Shown here: in pieces, positions 50,671-61,244 of the stretch
Numbering within the stretch: the stretch's first letter is position 1
Layout: every line of letters begins with the position of its first letter
Origin: Platerodrilus igneus
Taxonomy: Eukaryota; Arthropoda; Insecta; Coleoptera; Lycidae
Length of the DNA: 64,000 nt
NCBI GenBank assembly: GCA_036346225.1
Contig: JARFIW010001458.1
Coordinates: forward strand, 3,906,001 to 3,970,000
Direction of reading: 5' to 3'
Position numbers and translations under genes: made by a program
Notes under the pieces: generated by a model
Databases searched by the model: none
Told to the model about the DNA's origin: nothing
Seen by the model: only the letters and a program-made list of their open reading frames with translations

Positions 50671-51377
50671 GTTTACCGTTCTAGCTACAGTCCAATACTA
50701 AATTGAATACGAAAAATTGCCTCTTATGTATCCTACAGAGTGGGGCGTATATTGCCGAATATGTCGGACACCGCCGTTTTGCTTACATTCTCTTGTTTTG
50801 TTATCCAACCTAGGTCAGCAAGGATGCTCATCGACATATGTAGGATGTTAGGTTAGGGTAAAATTGCCTCCGACCTAGGTTGGATATGGACTTGTCAGAA
50901 ATTAGGTTAGCTAGTGTTGTCAGGAGTTAGGTTAGGTTAGTTGAACTTGTGTGGAGTTAGGTTAGATAAAAGGAAAAATTGATAGGTTAGGTCAGCCCGG
51001 CGGCGCTGAATTAACCTATCAATTTTTCCTTTTATCTAACCTAACTCTACACAAGTCCAACTAACCTAACCTAACTCCTTACAACACTAGCTAACCTAAC
51101 TCCTGACAAGTCCACATCCAACCTTGGTCGCAGGCAATTTCACCCTATAAGGCAATTTCACCCTAGGGGGCAATTTCACCCTAACCTAACATCCTACATA
51201 TGTCGATGAGCATCCCTGCTGACCTTGGTCGGATAACAAAACAAGACAATGTAAGCGATATGGCGGTGTCCGACATATTCGGCTATCTTCGGCAATATAC
51301 GCCCCCACTCTGAAAGATACATAAGGGGCAATTTTTCGTATTCAATTTAGTATTCGACTGTAGCTAGAACTGTAAAC
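50671..51377. repeat. Palindrome centre: divergent P1 promoters and hairpin
   Basis: The two P1 starts diverge from this 707-bp region. The arms meet at 50,990/51,011 through TCAGC (50,992) and GCTGA (51,005) around the 8-nt loop CCGGCGGC. GTTAGGTTAG-like runs occur several times on the left and CCTAACCTAA on the right, the TTAGG-type motif of insect telomeres, though not in a pure array. On the right only, GGCAATTTCACCCTA is present three times (about 51,133-51,182). No obvious TATA box. Confidence 0.85.
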
Positions 51378-53762
51378 ATGAGCGTCTCCAAGGTGATTAA
51401 CGTTTTTCAACTTCTTGGGAATAAAGTAAAACCGACAAGTGAGCGATTTGGATTATGGATGTTGGCAGAAAATATGTGCAACAATAATCTGGTGACAGAT
51501 ATTGGTAATATTTGTTATGTCGAAGGTGAAAAGATGCTGACTGGTGGACTACACACACCAATTACAGAACCATTTTGTGGCAATATATTGTTGGTTAAAA
51601 TTTGCGACCTTTCTGAAGCCGAACAAACATCTGCAAACAAAAAGATGTTTATCCTAAAAAAAGAAATTTGTGGTGCATTTAACAGCTATCTACGAAGAAA
51701 GCTCGACCGATTCGTTTCCGCTAGGCATGGTGTTAAAGCTAAGCTTCCGTTTTCTCTAGAAATCACTAACAAAATGGGACAGGGAGTAAAAGAAATTATC
51801 GGAAAAGAAGACCTCGAAAGCATTAATAAAAACTTCCAAAATAATATTTGTGTTCCGTACAAAGTGGAACTAGCAGATGTTAAGTTGGAAACTTTATTGA
51901 AGGAACTACCAGATATATTAAACGAACTCAAAACAGATTATTACTGTCTTTTTGACATGGATGTAACCCAAGATTTTGCTGGCATATTTAGCAGGATGGA
52001 GATGTGTAATTATTTAACTACAAACCATAACTTTTACTATAAGGGCGAATACGAAGAAAAGTGCAATATTATAGTTGACAACGAAAAACTGTGGGAATTG
52101 ATTGTTTAACATGGCTAACAACCAATGCAAGAATTAAGATATACAATAAATTTGTGTGTCAGATAGCAAGTCCTGGTGTTAATAAACAACTTGGCAATCA
52201 TATACTAGATTTTTGACGTTGTCCAGATGTACGTTTAAGGGAAACATTTGCGTCTACTTTGACCAAAGAACATGGTATTACGCGATTGGAAGCGACAATA
52301 TACAACTGTACAATTGGAAACTATGTCAGTGCGCAACGGGTGTATAATCCCTTAAAAGACTGTTTAACCTTATTGGAACATAGTAAGTTATACTTCCTAA
52401 AGGCGCCAATGTATTCGGTACCACTTTCCAAAATGTGGAGTAAGCTGTCGGACAAGCTATCAAATAGCTGCTGTTTAGTGTATAATAACCTACTACAGTA
52501 CGTGTATTGGGGAAATAGCAAAACAAAGAAATTGACAGGCTTGCAAATTAAGTTGTCCGAAAAACCAGAGGAAAGGAAAAAATTGATAAAGTATGTGCTT
52601 TCGGCTTTTAGTTTTAACTATTTACCTGTAAATTATTTGTAGATAATAGGAAAGGAAGACAGCCAAGATATAATAAAAATTTTACACAAGTACTACATTA
52701 AAGTAGGCAGTACATATTTTACACAATCTGCAACACCATATTCTACAATTCCAAAAAAATAGTCATTTCGGGATTGGGGTTGATAAATACGCCTAACATT
52801 CGCCCAGAGGTTGTACGACAACTCGTAAATATTGGTAGTAAACTCTATCCGTTTACGCTATAGGAAATTGCCGCATTATGCATGCCATACGCTGTAAGTG
52901 GAAGAAAAAGACAACTGGAATTAGAGGAAATGGATGCAAAAAGGCAAAAATTGGACTACATGAAAAACACTGCGACAATACGCGAACAATACAAAAATGT
53001 GTTAGACAAAGAACATCTTATTAGAGAAAATGAGGAAGAAATAAAAGCTTATTTTATGTGTCGATGGACTGACTTAAATACATTCGGGTTCTATAAGCTA
53101 TATGCATTTGCGGTTAGTAAGAAAGACTCTTTTAGTTATGTAGGCGTTCTTGCGGAAAAGGATGGTACTAAATCCGTATACTTTTTAAAAGGTTATTCTA
53201 AAAACGTATTATTCAAAATGGCAGATAACAAAGACGAACTAAGGAATGCGGATTTCGTAACCTTGGCGTACACCAAACGCAAAGGGGTTCCGCTAAAATT
53301 GTATATTTGCCTAGTAAAGAATCTTTCGGATCATTTAAAACCGAGGGTCCTACAACCTATAACAACCATATATTCCCAAAAGTGGTAGACATGCAACTAC
53401 GCAACAGTGAGTGGGAGAATAGGGATTTCCTCCAATATCGACAAGAAGAAGTCGATCAAGCTAACAAGATACGTATGTAGGATATAGTGGGAAAGCTGCG
53501 ATTAAAAGATTGTCATAAGCTGCAAGAATTACACCAAGAAATGGATCTGGTTGTCGGTGAAATCAAATACATTATATATAGAAACAAACTTTGGTACATT
53601 TTGCAATTCGAAAACCTAGAAGGTCTGTATGTATCAAACTATTGGCTAGAAAAGGAGATAGGGGACTTGGGTGTCGATTTAAATTTTAAGCTGCGAATAA
53701 AATTAGATAAAATTAAAGCCACTCCAAACAAACATAAAAAAAGGACTGTCTTCTGTGTATAA
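51378..53762 (+). pseudogene. P1, ~800-aa putative replication protein, right arm
   Basis: ATG at 51,378. The first frame is open for 243 codons (longer than the left copy, lacking its early stops) through LFDMDVTQDFAGIFSRMEMC. It is broken by a frameshift near 52,085, a stop at about 52,216, and more at about 52,642 and 52,860. Open pieces at 52,259-52,642 (GITRLEATIYNC; LLQYVYWGNSKTKKLTGLQI), 52,882-53,388 and 53,487-53,762 complete the protein. Between them the arms preserve nearly all of P1, each covering breaks of the other. Expected role, if the Rep resemblance is right: nicking and priming of element replication. An AATAAA lies just after the end (53,769). Confidence 0.6.
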
Positions 53763-54524
53763 CTTTGTAATAAAATTAAGTTTAAATGACTCCATGCTTG
53801 GTATTAAATATTTAATTTTTTTTTTGTATAATGTCAGAATAAAAATTTTAAAATAGTATTACATTGCTCTTTATTTATAAAAGGCTATGAAATCACCACC
53901 AGGAATGTGTCTGGGGCGTTCACGAGGGAAGCGGAAGTTAACAGTCACCAAGCATCTAATTCTTTATTTGGGCGGTATGGAGTACTTGTCGGTGTATGTA
54001 TCCGGAGTAAAAAACACGATTTGTACACGCAGATTATTAATAAAATTAGTTTATCAAGCGAAGATGACAAGCGTAACGTCATTCCTGGAAGCATATCAAC
54101 CTATGCATGGGGGGGGGGGGCATAAAGAGATAGGTCTAATAGAGTTGTTTATATTTGTATAGATTTTGTAAATCTATTGTATATATTAGTTTTCAAATTC
54201 CATAATTTTTAAGTTCCTCGCTCACCTTACAAATTCTTTCTGCTTCTATTCTGGTGGACAGAGTATACGTGTTATCTCCACGTGGTGTTCGCGGGACACA
54301 GCGGTTTTAGATTTCTAGGGAAATGGATGATTAAAGCATATGCCATGGGTAGCAAAAAAAAGGGATTTTAAAGATGGAGTTACATAAAGATGGGTAAAAG
54401 TTAGAGGTTTGGGCATTTAAAAAGCGTGATTCTGTAAGAGGTGGTTCTATTTAAAATCTATTTGCAGATTTGGGTTCCCTAATATTAGTTGATACCAAAA
54501 AAGATATATTTATCTTAAAAGAAT
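53763..54524. other. Right arm, region downstream of P1
   Basis: Non-coding; continuous here but split in the left arm by the provirus (junction near 54,023). A G run (54,109-54,120) is a likely slippage site. An iterated-unit copy lies at 54,450-54,500 (TTTGCAGATTTGGGTTCCCT, AATATTAGTTGATACC). Confidence 0.75.
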
Positions 54525-54720
54525 GACTACCCCGTGAATAATAAATACAATATACCACCTGTCAACAAAAAAGTTATAGGGAAATTGAAAGACGAATTTA
54601 ATGGGGGTCTAGTATTAGAATTTATTGGTACAAAAGTCAAGTCCTACCGTATTGTAAGCGAGAAACACCCGATTAAAAAGCTCAAAGGGGGTCTCACCAA
54701 GTGTAATTAAGCAAAACCGA
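54525..54720 (+). pseudogene. C-terminal tail of DNA_pol_B_2-type polymerase, right arm
   Basis: Reads NIPPVNKKVIGKLKDEFNGG, LVLEFIGTKVKSYRIVSEKH, IKKLKGGLTK, then stop. This is the same conserved C-terminal signature as the left arm, better preserved at KKVIGKLKDEFNG. Only this tail of about 60 residues remains. Immediately upstream is the AT-rich iterated unit in place of the polymerase catalytic region. Confidence 0.62.
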
Positions 54721-54770
54721 GGTTCCTACAACCTATAACGAGCATATATTCCCGTCATTGGGAAATGGTA
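54705..54770 (+). pseudogene. Duplicated scrap of P1, right arm
   Basis: AAAACCGAGGTTCCTACAAC and ACGAGCATATATTCCC repeat P1 sequence at 53,338-53,385. Shorter than the left-arm scrap. Confidence 0.65.
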
Positions 54771-54859
54771 GAAATGTTAAACCTATAAAGGCGATTATTA
54801 ATTGTGGTTTAGTAAAATAGTAGTTTTCGTGGACTAAATAAAATAGTTTAGACTGATTA

Positions 54860-55255
54860 ATGTATATGATTACATATTCTCGTACACATCCACAAACATT
54901 TGCTTACGTCCGTATACGGACATGGCGATGCCGGTAGTTTTTGTTTAACAAATAGTAGGAAAGATACGTTAGGTGTTAATGTGTGGAAGCCCATCGGATC
55001 GTTGGATTCAAAAAGAACGGTGCGGCGGAATGTATTGTGGTACCCGTTAGAATAATCGAAAGTGGTTAATCTATCGTATTAGATGTTTAAATATGCGAAA
55101 GTTTAAAAGCCTACATAAGCAAAATTTAATTATCAGACAAAAAAGTGCGCGATGTGCTATATTTTTAAAGAAAGTATAGAATGGTGCTTTGCAGCGGTGC
55201 TAGCAGTAAAAAAGGCGACTGACTTATTCAAGCAACTACAAGAATAGCAGTGGCG
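54860..55255 (+). pseudogene. Unknown small protein P2, right arm
   Basis: Starts at or just before MITYSRTHPQTF (54,867) and corresponds to the left-arm P2. A frameshift falls near 54,910, and DTLGV/VWKPIGSLD-equivalent codons follow in a second frame (to 55,050). Then come KKVRDVLYF and LIQATTRI-like pieces to 55,250. Function unknown. Confidence 0.4.
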
Positions 55256-55324
55256 CAGAAAAGGGGTATGCATGTATTATACAGCGCACTGTTACTATAA
55301 AATATGTTAGTTTACCGGCAGCTC

Positions 55325-55735
55325 GAACGTGTAATTGATCACGACTTATAGATCTCTCGGAGGTTTAAAAATTGCGAGACCATTGTCGTTTGAAAAATGC
55401 TTGGAAATTATCAGAACGGGAGCGGATGGAAGTATAATTTAGATGGATGATTGACTGAGCTTTTCTACCTCTTACGAGGGAATCGGAAGTTGACAGACAT
55501 CAAGCATCTAATTCTCTATTTGGGCGATATCGAGTACTTACAGGTTCTAAGAATCATACGTGCTACCGACCGCTATGCGGAAGATTTGGTTCTAGGAAAT
55601 GAGCAACCTACGGAAGCACAGAATACTTGTGATTAATGCGAATTGGTTTAGTGACCGCGTTTGTGCACTCTTCGAGTGTCTTCGGCAATCTTTGATTGTT
55701 TCCAAAAAAAATATTCAAACCTGCCATTTCCTAAG
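55325..55735. other. Right-arm-specific segment
   Basis: Differs from the left arm, which has unrelated AT-rich sequence of similar length (32,590-32,740). It contains ACGAGGGAATCGGAAGTTGACAG (55,477), a second, diverged copy of 53,926-53,990 downstream of P1. This shows another reuse of element sequence inside the arm. Confidence 0.6.
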
Positions 55736-55958
55736 ATATGGCGTGGAAGTTATTTAAAATTAAATTGCTTTATTAGTAAGTATTCTGTAGACAACAAGTT
55801 TGGTATTCCCTTAGTAAAGGTTTAAAGTGTTTTATTAAGTTTTTGATTATAGTAGCACTGTATCTTCTACTGCACGACTTGCAGCCAATTTGTGTGCATG
55901 TGCTACCGCCCTTTTGGATTTTTAATATGCACACGATGCGATTATTGATCCGTATAAC

Positions 55959-56084
55959 ATGGAAGACATTTCCGATTGTTCTACTAACTGCATTCGCAGC
56001 ATGGACGATGCGAATCGGGTGCATACATTGGTGCTAAATGTGCTGGACGAGCAGCAAGGATTGGCAAAGGATGACGTCATTTAG
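55959..56084 (+). CDS. Mini-ORF of 41 aa shared by both arms (right)
   Basis: Begins MEDISDCSTNCIRSMDDANR and ends GLAKDDVI-stop. AGCAG|GTACGC (exon edge 56,160) lies 76 bp downstream in both arms. With the zinc-finger frame starting at 56,249, a short intron or alternative 5' exon is possible, but an acceptor was not pinned down. Confidence 0.4.
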   Translation: MEDISDCSTNCIRSMDDANRVHTLVLNVLDEQQGLAKDDVI

Positions 56085-56248
56085 TTCCCCGCTAAATCAC
56101 AACTTCTTTCGGCTGTCCTCGGAAACCTTTGGTTTACATTCTATAGGGTACATAAAGCAGGTACGCAAAAGCAAACCCTTTAGTTATAAGTTAGTTCGCT
56201 TACAAGTTTCACCAAAGCCGTATAGTACGGATTTTGTTTTGAACTAAA

Positions 56249-57031
56249 ATGGTACTTGCAAACGTTTTTAAATACAAGCCCTGTCACGTCTACTTTACCA
56301 GGAGGAATGCTCTCAAACGGCACCAGAACAAATGTGGTGGTGTAACATCGTCCAGGGTTAAGTTTATACATCCGTCAGCATCAAAGTACTTAAACTATAT
56401 GTCTTTCGGTATCGCTTTTACAAGAATGGACAACTTACAGCCACACAAGGAAAAACAGCACGGTTTGCCATTAAGCCGTAAACGTTTAGCTCCGCCAGCT
56501 GTTAAAGGGTCTTGTACGAAACAACCACGAATTATCTGTAAAGTATGCGATTTTGAAATGGAAAAGACTACCTATGCCGCACACTTGAGAAGCAACAGAC
56601 ATAAAAATGCAACAGTTACCGCTACTGGCGAAGATGGCGTAGAAATGGTTAGCACAGCGTTTGACAACCGCATGGCTAGCTATCGCATAAAGAACGCCAG
56701 TGTCGACGATGGAGGGTCCGAGTTTCTTTGGAAGCAGATAGAACGGTTTATTCGATTACTTAATGAAAAAAGAACACAATATACAGCAATAAAAGTCTAT
56801 TGCGAACTGTACGGCATTTACACCAAAATGGGAGAAGAGACTACCGATGTGAAATCCTTTAATACAAAAAATATGGTTATAACTTCTTCTAGTAATCTGG
56901 AAAATATGTACGAGGTCTTAAGCGAAACCATGAGAACAAAATGGGAGAAATTTGAAACATGTGGGTCCGGTTGGTTTTTAGAAAAGGTGCTCTATTTAGA
57001 AATAAATATTAATAAGTATAAGCCGATATGA
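56249..57031 (+). CDS. Zinc-finger protein, N-terminal part of a DNA_pol_B_2-type polymerase
   Basis: 260 codons, intact from ATG to TGA. There are three finger-like units: two degenerate (RRNALKRHQNKC near residue 18, lacking one Cys; AFTRMDNLQPHKEKQHG near residue 58) and one canonical C2H2 (CKVCDFEMEKTTYAAHLRSN near residue 98, with a following H). Then FDNRMASYRIKN, FIRLLNEKRTQ, MGEETTDVKSFNTK and CGSGWFLEKVLYLEININKY. That sequence of blocks is what precedes the polymerase domain in large insect DNA_pol_B_2 proteins (GSGW..., then IN(I)NKYNP...). Here the frame stops right after INKYKP, so the whole catalytic region is missing. Confidence 0.65.
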   Translation: MVLANVFKYKPCHVYFTRRNALKRHQNKCGGVTSSRVKFIHPSASKYLNYMSFGIAFTRMDNLQPHKEKQHGLPLSRKRLAPPAVKGSCTKQPRIICKVCDFEMEKTTYAAHLRSNRHKNATVTATGEDGVEMVSTAFDNRMASYRIKNASVDDGGSEFLWKQIERFIRLLNEKRTQYTAIKVYCELYGIYTKMGEETTDVKSFNTKNMVITSSSNLENMYEVLSETMRTKWEKFETCGSGWFLEKVLYLEININKYKPI

Positions 57032-58290
57032 GGAGTTCTATGTTAAAAATAAAAAATTGTGAATATGTATTTAGAAATATGGTTTATAAAATTTAAACTG
57101 TATTAGTATTGTCTGTAATAAAAAGTTTTAAGAATGGTTTTTAGATTTTCTTTTAGGTATGAGCTGCAAGAAAGTTATAATTTAGAAGGTGTGTAAAACG
57201 GAAAGAAGTGGTTCGATTTTAAATCTATTTACAGATTCGGATTCTGCATAAAATTCTAGACTAATTTGAAGTATTGCATGACTAAAAAATTTACAAGGAC
57301 GGCCAAAAATCGTTGCTGGTAAAAAATCTTAAAATAAGGGTAGTTCCATGGGGGATGGTGCCATCTAAAAAATTCCTAGAGATTCGGGTAGCTAAGAAAA
57401 TTCTAATATTAATTGATACCAAACAAGGTACATTTATCTCGTGGGTGGAAATGTGGAGAAAGATTTATCTCGCAAAGGGTATATGTGTAACTTTGTAAGG
57501 AGCTGTTCTATTTTAAATCTGTTTACAGATTCTGATTCTGCGTAATATTTTACAGTAATTTAATGTGTTGCGTGGTTAAAAAATTTATGCGGACGGTCAG
57601 AAATCGCTACCAGCACAAAATCTTAAAATGAGGGTAGCTCCCTAGGGGATGGTGCTATCTAAAAAATTCCTGGAGGTTCGGGTAGCTAAGAAAAATCTAT
57701 TATTAATTGATACTAAACAAAATATATTTATCTTGAAAGATGAGCTCAACAAGATAGAAAGTAGGGTATGACATTAAAAGCGAGTAGTGGTACGGTGGTA
57801 GTATGCTCGCTAGAGGGTTGTTTGTAACTTTGTAAGGAGTGGTCAGATTTGAAATCTGTTTGCAGATTCGAATTCCGCGAAAATTCTAGACTAATTTGAT
57901 GTGTCGCATGTTTAAAAAGTTTATAAGGACAGTCAGAAATCGCTACCTGCAAAAAATTTTAAAATAAGGGTAGCTCCCTGGGGGATGATGCTATCTAAAA
58001 AAATTCTAGAGATTCGGGTAGCTGAGAAAATTCTAATATAATTGTTACCAAACCAGGTACATTTATCTTGTGGGTGGAAATGGCTAGTCGAAAAAAACTA
58101 GTTGCTTCAAAATGTTAGCGGTAAAAAATTTTAAAATTGGGGTAGCTTTCTGGGGGATGATGCTACCTAAAAAATTCTTAGAAATTCGGGCAGCTGAGAA
58201 AAATCTAATATTAATTGATACCAAACAATATAGATTTATCTTGTAGATGGAAATGTCGAGAAAGATTTATCTCGCGGTTGGAAAGAATGC
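57032..58290. repeat. Outer AT-rich repeat array, right arm
   Basis: Four to five units of about 170-340 bp. Each has GTAACTTTGTAAGGAG, TTTAAATCTGTTTACAGATT, CAGAAATCGCTACC, AGGGTAGCTCCCTGGGGGAT and TCTAATATTAATTGATACCA (clearest at 57,405, 57,701 and 58,204). It is the reverse complement of the left array at 30,380-30,740 and of the single internal units at 33,661 and 54,481. No open frame. Confidence 0.85.
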
Positions 58291-58547
58291 GGGTGTGACA
58301 TAATTAAAATGTTTGGGCTAAAAAAATCCCACAAGGAGGTCCACAAGGGGGAGGAGATTAATCTCCACATTTCCTCCTTATGGGAATTTACATGTAAATT
58401 TGGTCCAGATGTGTGAGGAAATGTGGATGCTGGAGGAAATATGGGCCCAGAACTGTCAATCTCCTCCTACTTTTATCCTCTTACTATCACTATAAATAAG
58501 TACTGCATGTATAACATAAAAATTATTAAATAAATAAGTAATAATGA
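58291..58547. other. Flank with small inverted repeats
   Basis: CCCACAAGGAGG (58,329) pairs with CCTCCTTATGGG (58,373), enclosing GGAGATTAATCTCC, itself a perfect palindrome. GAGGAAATGTGGA then recurs. No coding motif. Confidence 0.6.
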
Positions 58548-58561
58548 GGTACGGAAAAACA

Positions 58562-58862
58562 AGCGTCGCCCTGGATCAATGTAGTAAGCGTAAGACTACG
58601 GATCCCAAGGGCATGGGTTCAAATCCCGACACGGCTACTGCTTGAAAAATAACAGGTGAGCATTTTTCACAAAAATTACGCCCTCGTTCGGATGAGAGGT
58701 AAAATGGAGGTCCCGTGTGTGAGTGTTGTCATGCACGTTAAAGATCCCTACCTTGTCTGGAACGGCAAGGGTTCGGCAAAATTCTAAATTTCCAGGCAAC
58801 AAAAAACTCGCCTCCTGGCCAATGTAGTACCTTCTGGTGGAGCATTGGAAATATAAATGCAC
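58562..58862 (+). mobile_element. tRNA-derived SINE, copy 3
   Basis: Same family as the copies at 16,217 and 18,229, opposite strand. B box GGTTCAAATCC (58,616-58,626); central GTCATGCACGTTAAAGATCC; tail AAATATAAATGCAC. A perfect 14-bp target-site duplication GGTACGGAAAAACA is at 58,548-58,561 and 58,863-58,876, giving a 301-bp element. The youngest-looking copy by TSD conservation. Confidence 0.95.
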
Positions 58863-58876
58863 GGTACGGAAAAACA

Positions 58877-59274
58877 GGTTGATAAACCAATAATTGCAGC
58901 TATAAATGTCGTTTGTTTTCAAAAATGTGAAATAAAACGCATTATGATGCTAACAACTATCTTTGCATTTATTGTACATTTAATTCAATAAATACTAAAT
59001 ATTTAGGGTATGGAAGTCATTACAATATTTGAGACTTTTTACAATATTTATGTTTATTTAAGCAACTGAAATTTTAGTATTGTCTGCGTTAGGTATGCTC
59101 TCTTTTTAAATTTCATTTCCTACACTTTTTGATGCTAAAAATATTTCATTTCTTAACTATGTACGACAATTTGATAGAATCGCAGTGCGGTTATCAAATA
59201 ATTTCAACCAGGACGTATGTGTCGGTTTTTAACCAGTAAAAAGTTTAAGTACATTAATTTTTTTTATTAGTTTT
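58877..59274. other. AT-rich intergenic DNA
   Basis: Nothing recognised. Confidence 0.5.
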
Positions 59275-60960
59275 TCGATCTTGGACTGGCTGTATGTGTA
59301 CCTCCATCGATTTCTATTCTGAGCTAGCCTACACATTTCCCATATTCCGCACTATCCCCTCCCGTCTTAGTATGTGATCTATCATCCAATCTGTTCTATT
59401 TTTTTACTGTTTTCCACATATTACTTTCTTTCCCTACCATTTCTAGTACCACTTTGTTCTTAACTTTGTCTGTCTATGATATCTTTAGCATATACCACAT
59501 ATCAAAGGCTTCTACCTTTTTCTTGTCCGCTTCTCCTACTGACTAGGTTTCACAGCTGTACAGTGCTGTGCTTCACACATATGTTTTAATCAATCCTTTC
59601 TTTGTTTTTATATTTGTTGTCTTTGAACACAGTAACTGCTTTTTCTTGTTAAATGTAGCACAACTTTGTATTAATCTTTGTTTAATGTCTTTTGTGCTTT
59701 TTCCATCTTGCGGTACTTGGTTTCCTAGGTATCAGAAATCCTTAAACTCTTATAAGTTCTCGTTACCTATTTGTATTCTGGTATCTGTTTTCCCGTTTCG
59801 TCCGATCTATTTTTGTATTTTCGTCTTTCTTCTATTAAATTCAGGATATCTTTTGTTATACACGGTTTCTTATTTCCTTTTTGTTTAATGTTTATACCCT
59901 AGAATATTACTGGCCGCCATATCTAAGCTAGATTTAATGTTATTCCATTCTGTTTCTACTTCCTTAGTATCAGAAATTTTTCCAATATTTTTCAGCAATT
60001 CATATTACTTTTCTCCAAATCTTTCATGGATATCTTTATCTTTTAGTTTCTCAAAGTCAAAGTGCTTTTTTCCATTCCTTTTTTTCAAATTTTTAAATTT
60101 AAGAGCGGCGGTCAGTATCTATATCTGCTTCTAGATAGCTTCTATATTTTTTTACTTCATTCCTAAGCCGCTGTCTAATAAGAATGTAATCTAATTGATA
60201 TCTTCCTATATGTCCTGGCATCATTCCACGTGTATCGTCTTCTAGCATGATGCTGAAATAATGTGTTTCTGATGGCTAAATTATTTTTGCCGCAATATTC
60301 TACTAACCTGTTTCCCCTGTCGTCTCCCGTGTTTAAACCGAATAAACCTACTACCGCTCCTTCCCTACCCTTCTTACCACTGCATTAAAATCCCACGTCA
60401 TTATTAAATTTTCATGTCTTTTTACGTATCTTAGTATGTCTTCGATATCTTTGTAGATCGCTTCTACCTCTTCCTCACTGTGACTGGAGGTGGGTATGTA
60501 TACCAACTTGTATTATTACTGTATTTGCCGGTTTAGATTCTAATCTAACCATTAATTAGTACTTTATCGTTCGTTTGCTAGTAGTTTTTTACACAGTGTC
60601 CTATCTTTTTTCATATAACTACCCCCCCCTCCAGAATTTCCTCTTTTCTGATCCTGTATAAATTATCCTAAAGTCTGCACTCTAAAAATCTCCCGCCCCT
60701 GGCTACCGAACTTCGCTGATCCCTACTATGTCTAGTGCTATCCTATCCATTTCAATTTTTAAGTTCTCTAGTATACTTACTTGCTTCATACTTTTGACAT
60801 TCCACACTCCCTCTCAGAATATTCTCGATTCTTAGTTTTCCGATCACATCCTCCAAAGTAGTCCACTCTCGGAGATCCGAATGGGACTATTTTACCTCCG
60901 GAATCTTCTATCTCAGAGGATGCCATAGTTTTAGAACTTGCAGATCTCATGTCCGCTTTA
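59275..60960 (-). mobile_element. RTE/BovB-like LINE, copy C (internally deleted)
   Basis: Minus strand. It begins (right) with leader sequence like 9,930-9,990, then WNVKSMKQ and EMDRIALDIVGISEVR (60,790-60,710), GLFGLNT.DDRGNRLVEYCGK (60,350-60,290), IGRYQLDYILIRQRLRNE (60,215-60,160), and the linker (KYKNRSDETGK). It then jumps to YLGNQVPQDGKSTKDIKQRL (about 59,730) and the C-terminal domain (59,560-59,290). The RT palm, including motifs A-C, is deleted near 59,800, so the copy retains endonuclease and tail remnants only. Confidence 0.85.
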
Positions 60961-60984
60961 CCCTTAATTCTACACTTTATTACA

Positions 60985-61189
60985 TTGTAACAATCTTATT
61001 TCTAGGTAATTGTGGTATGTTAAGCGTCTGTGACCTGACACCTGCGCATCACTGTCGTCTCGGATACAAAGTTGCATATCCGTTCTCATGAACTGTTAAT
61101 AACCTGTCTGGTTTATCCTTGTATTACATTGTTGCAATTGACTTATGATTTATTTAACAATCTCTAATCATTCCTATTAGATTCTATTA

Positions 61190-61244
<55 letters not shown>

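Noticed and set aside
50671..51377. True telomeric repeat array at the palindrome centre
   Set aside because: TTAGG-type units are scattered and interrupted rather than tandem, so only the motif similarity is reported.
51378..53762. P1 as a parvovirus NS1 or a Helitron Rep
   Set aside because: No Walker A helicase motif, no HUH motif and no Helitron helicase domain could be seen in either arm.
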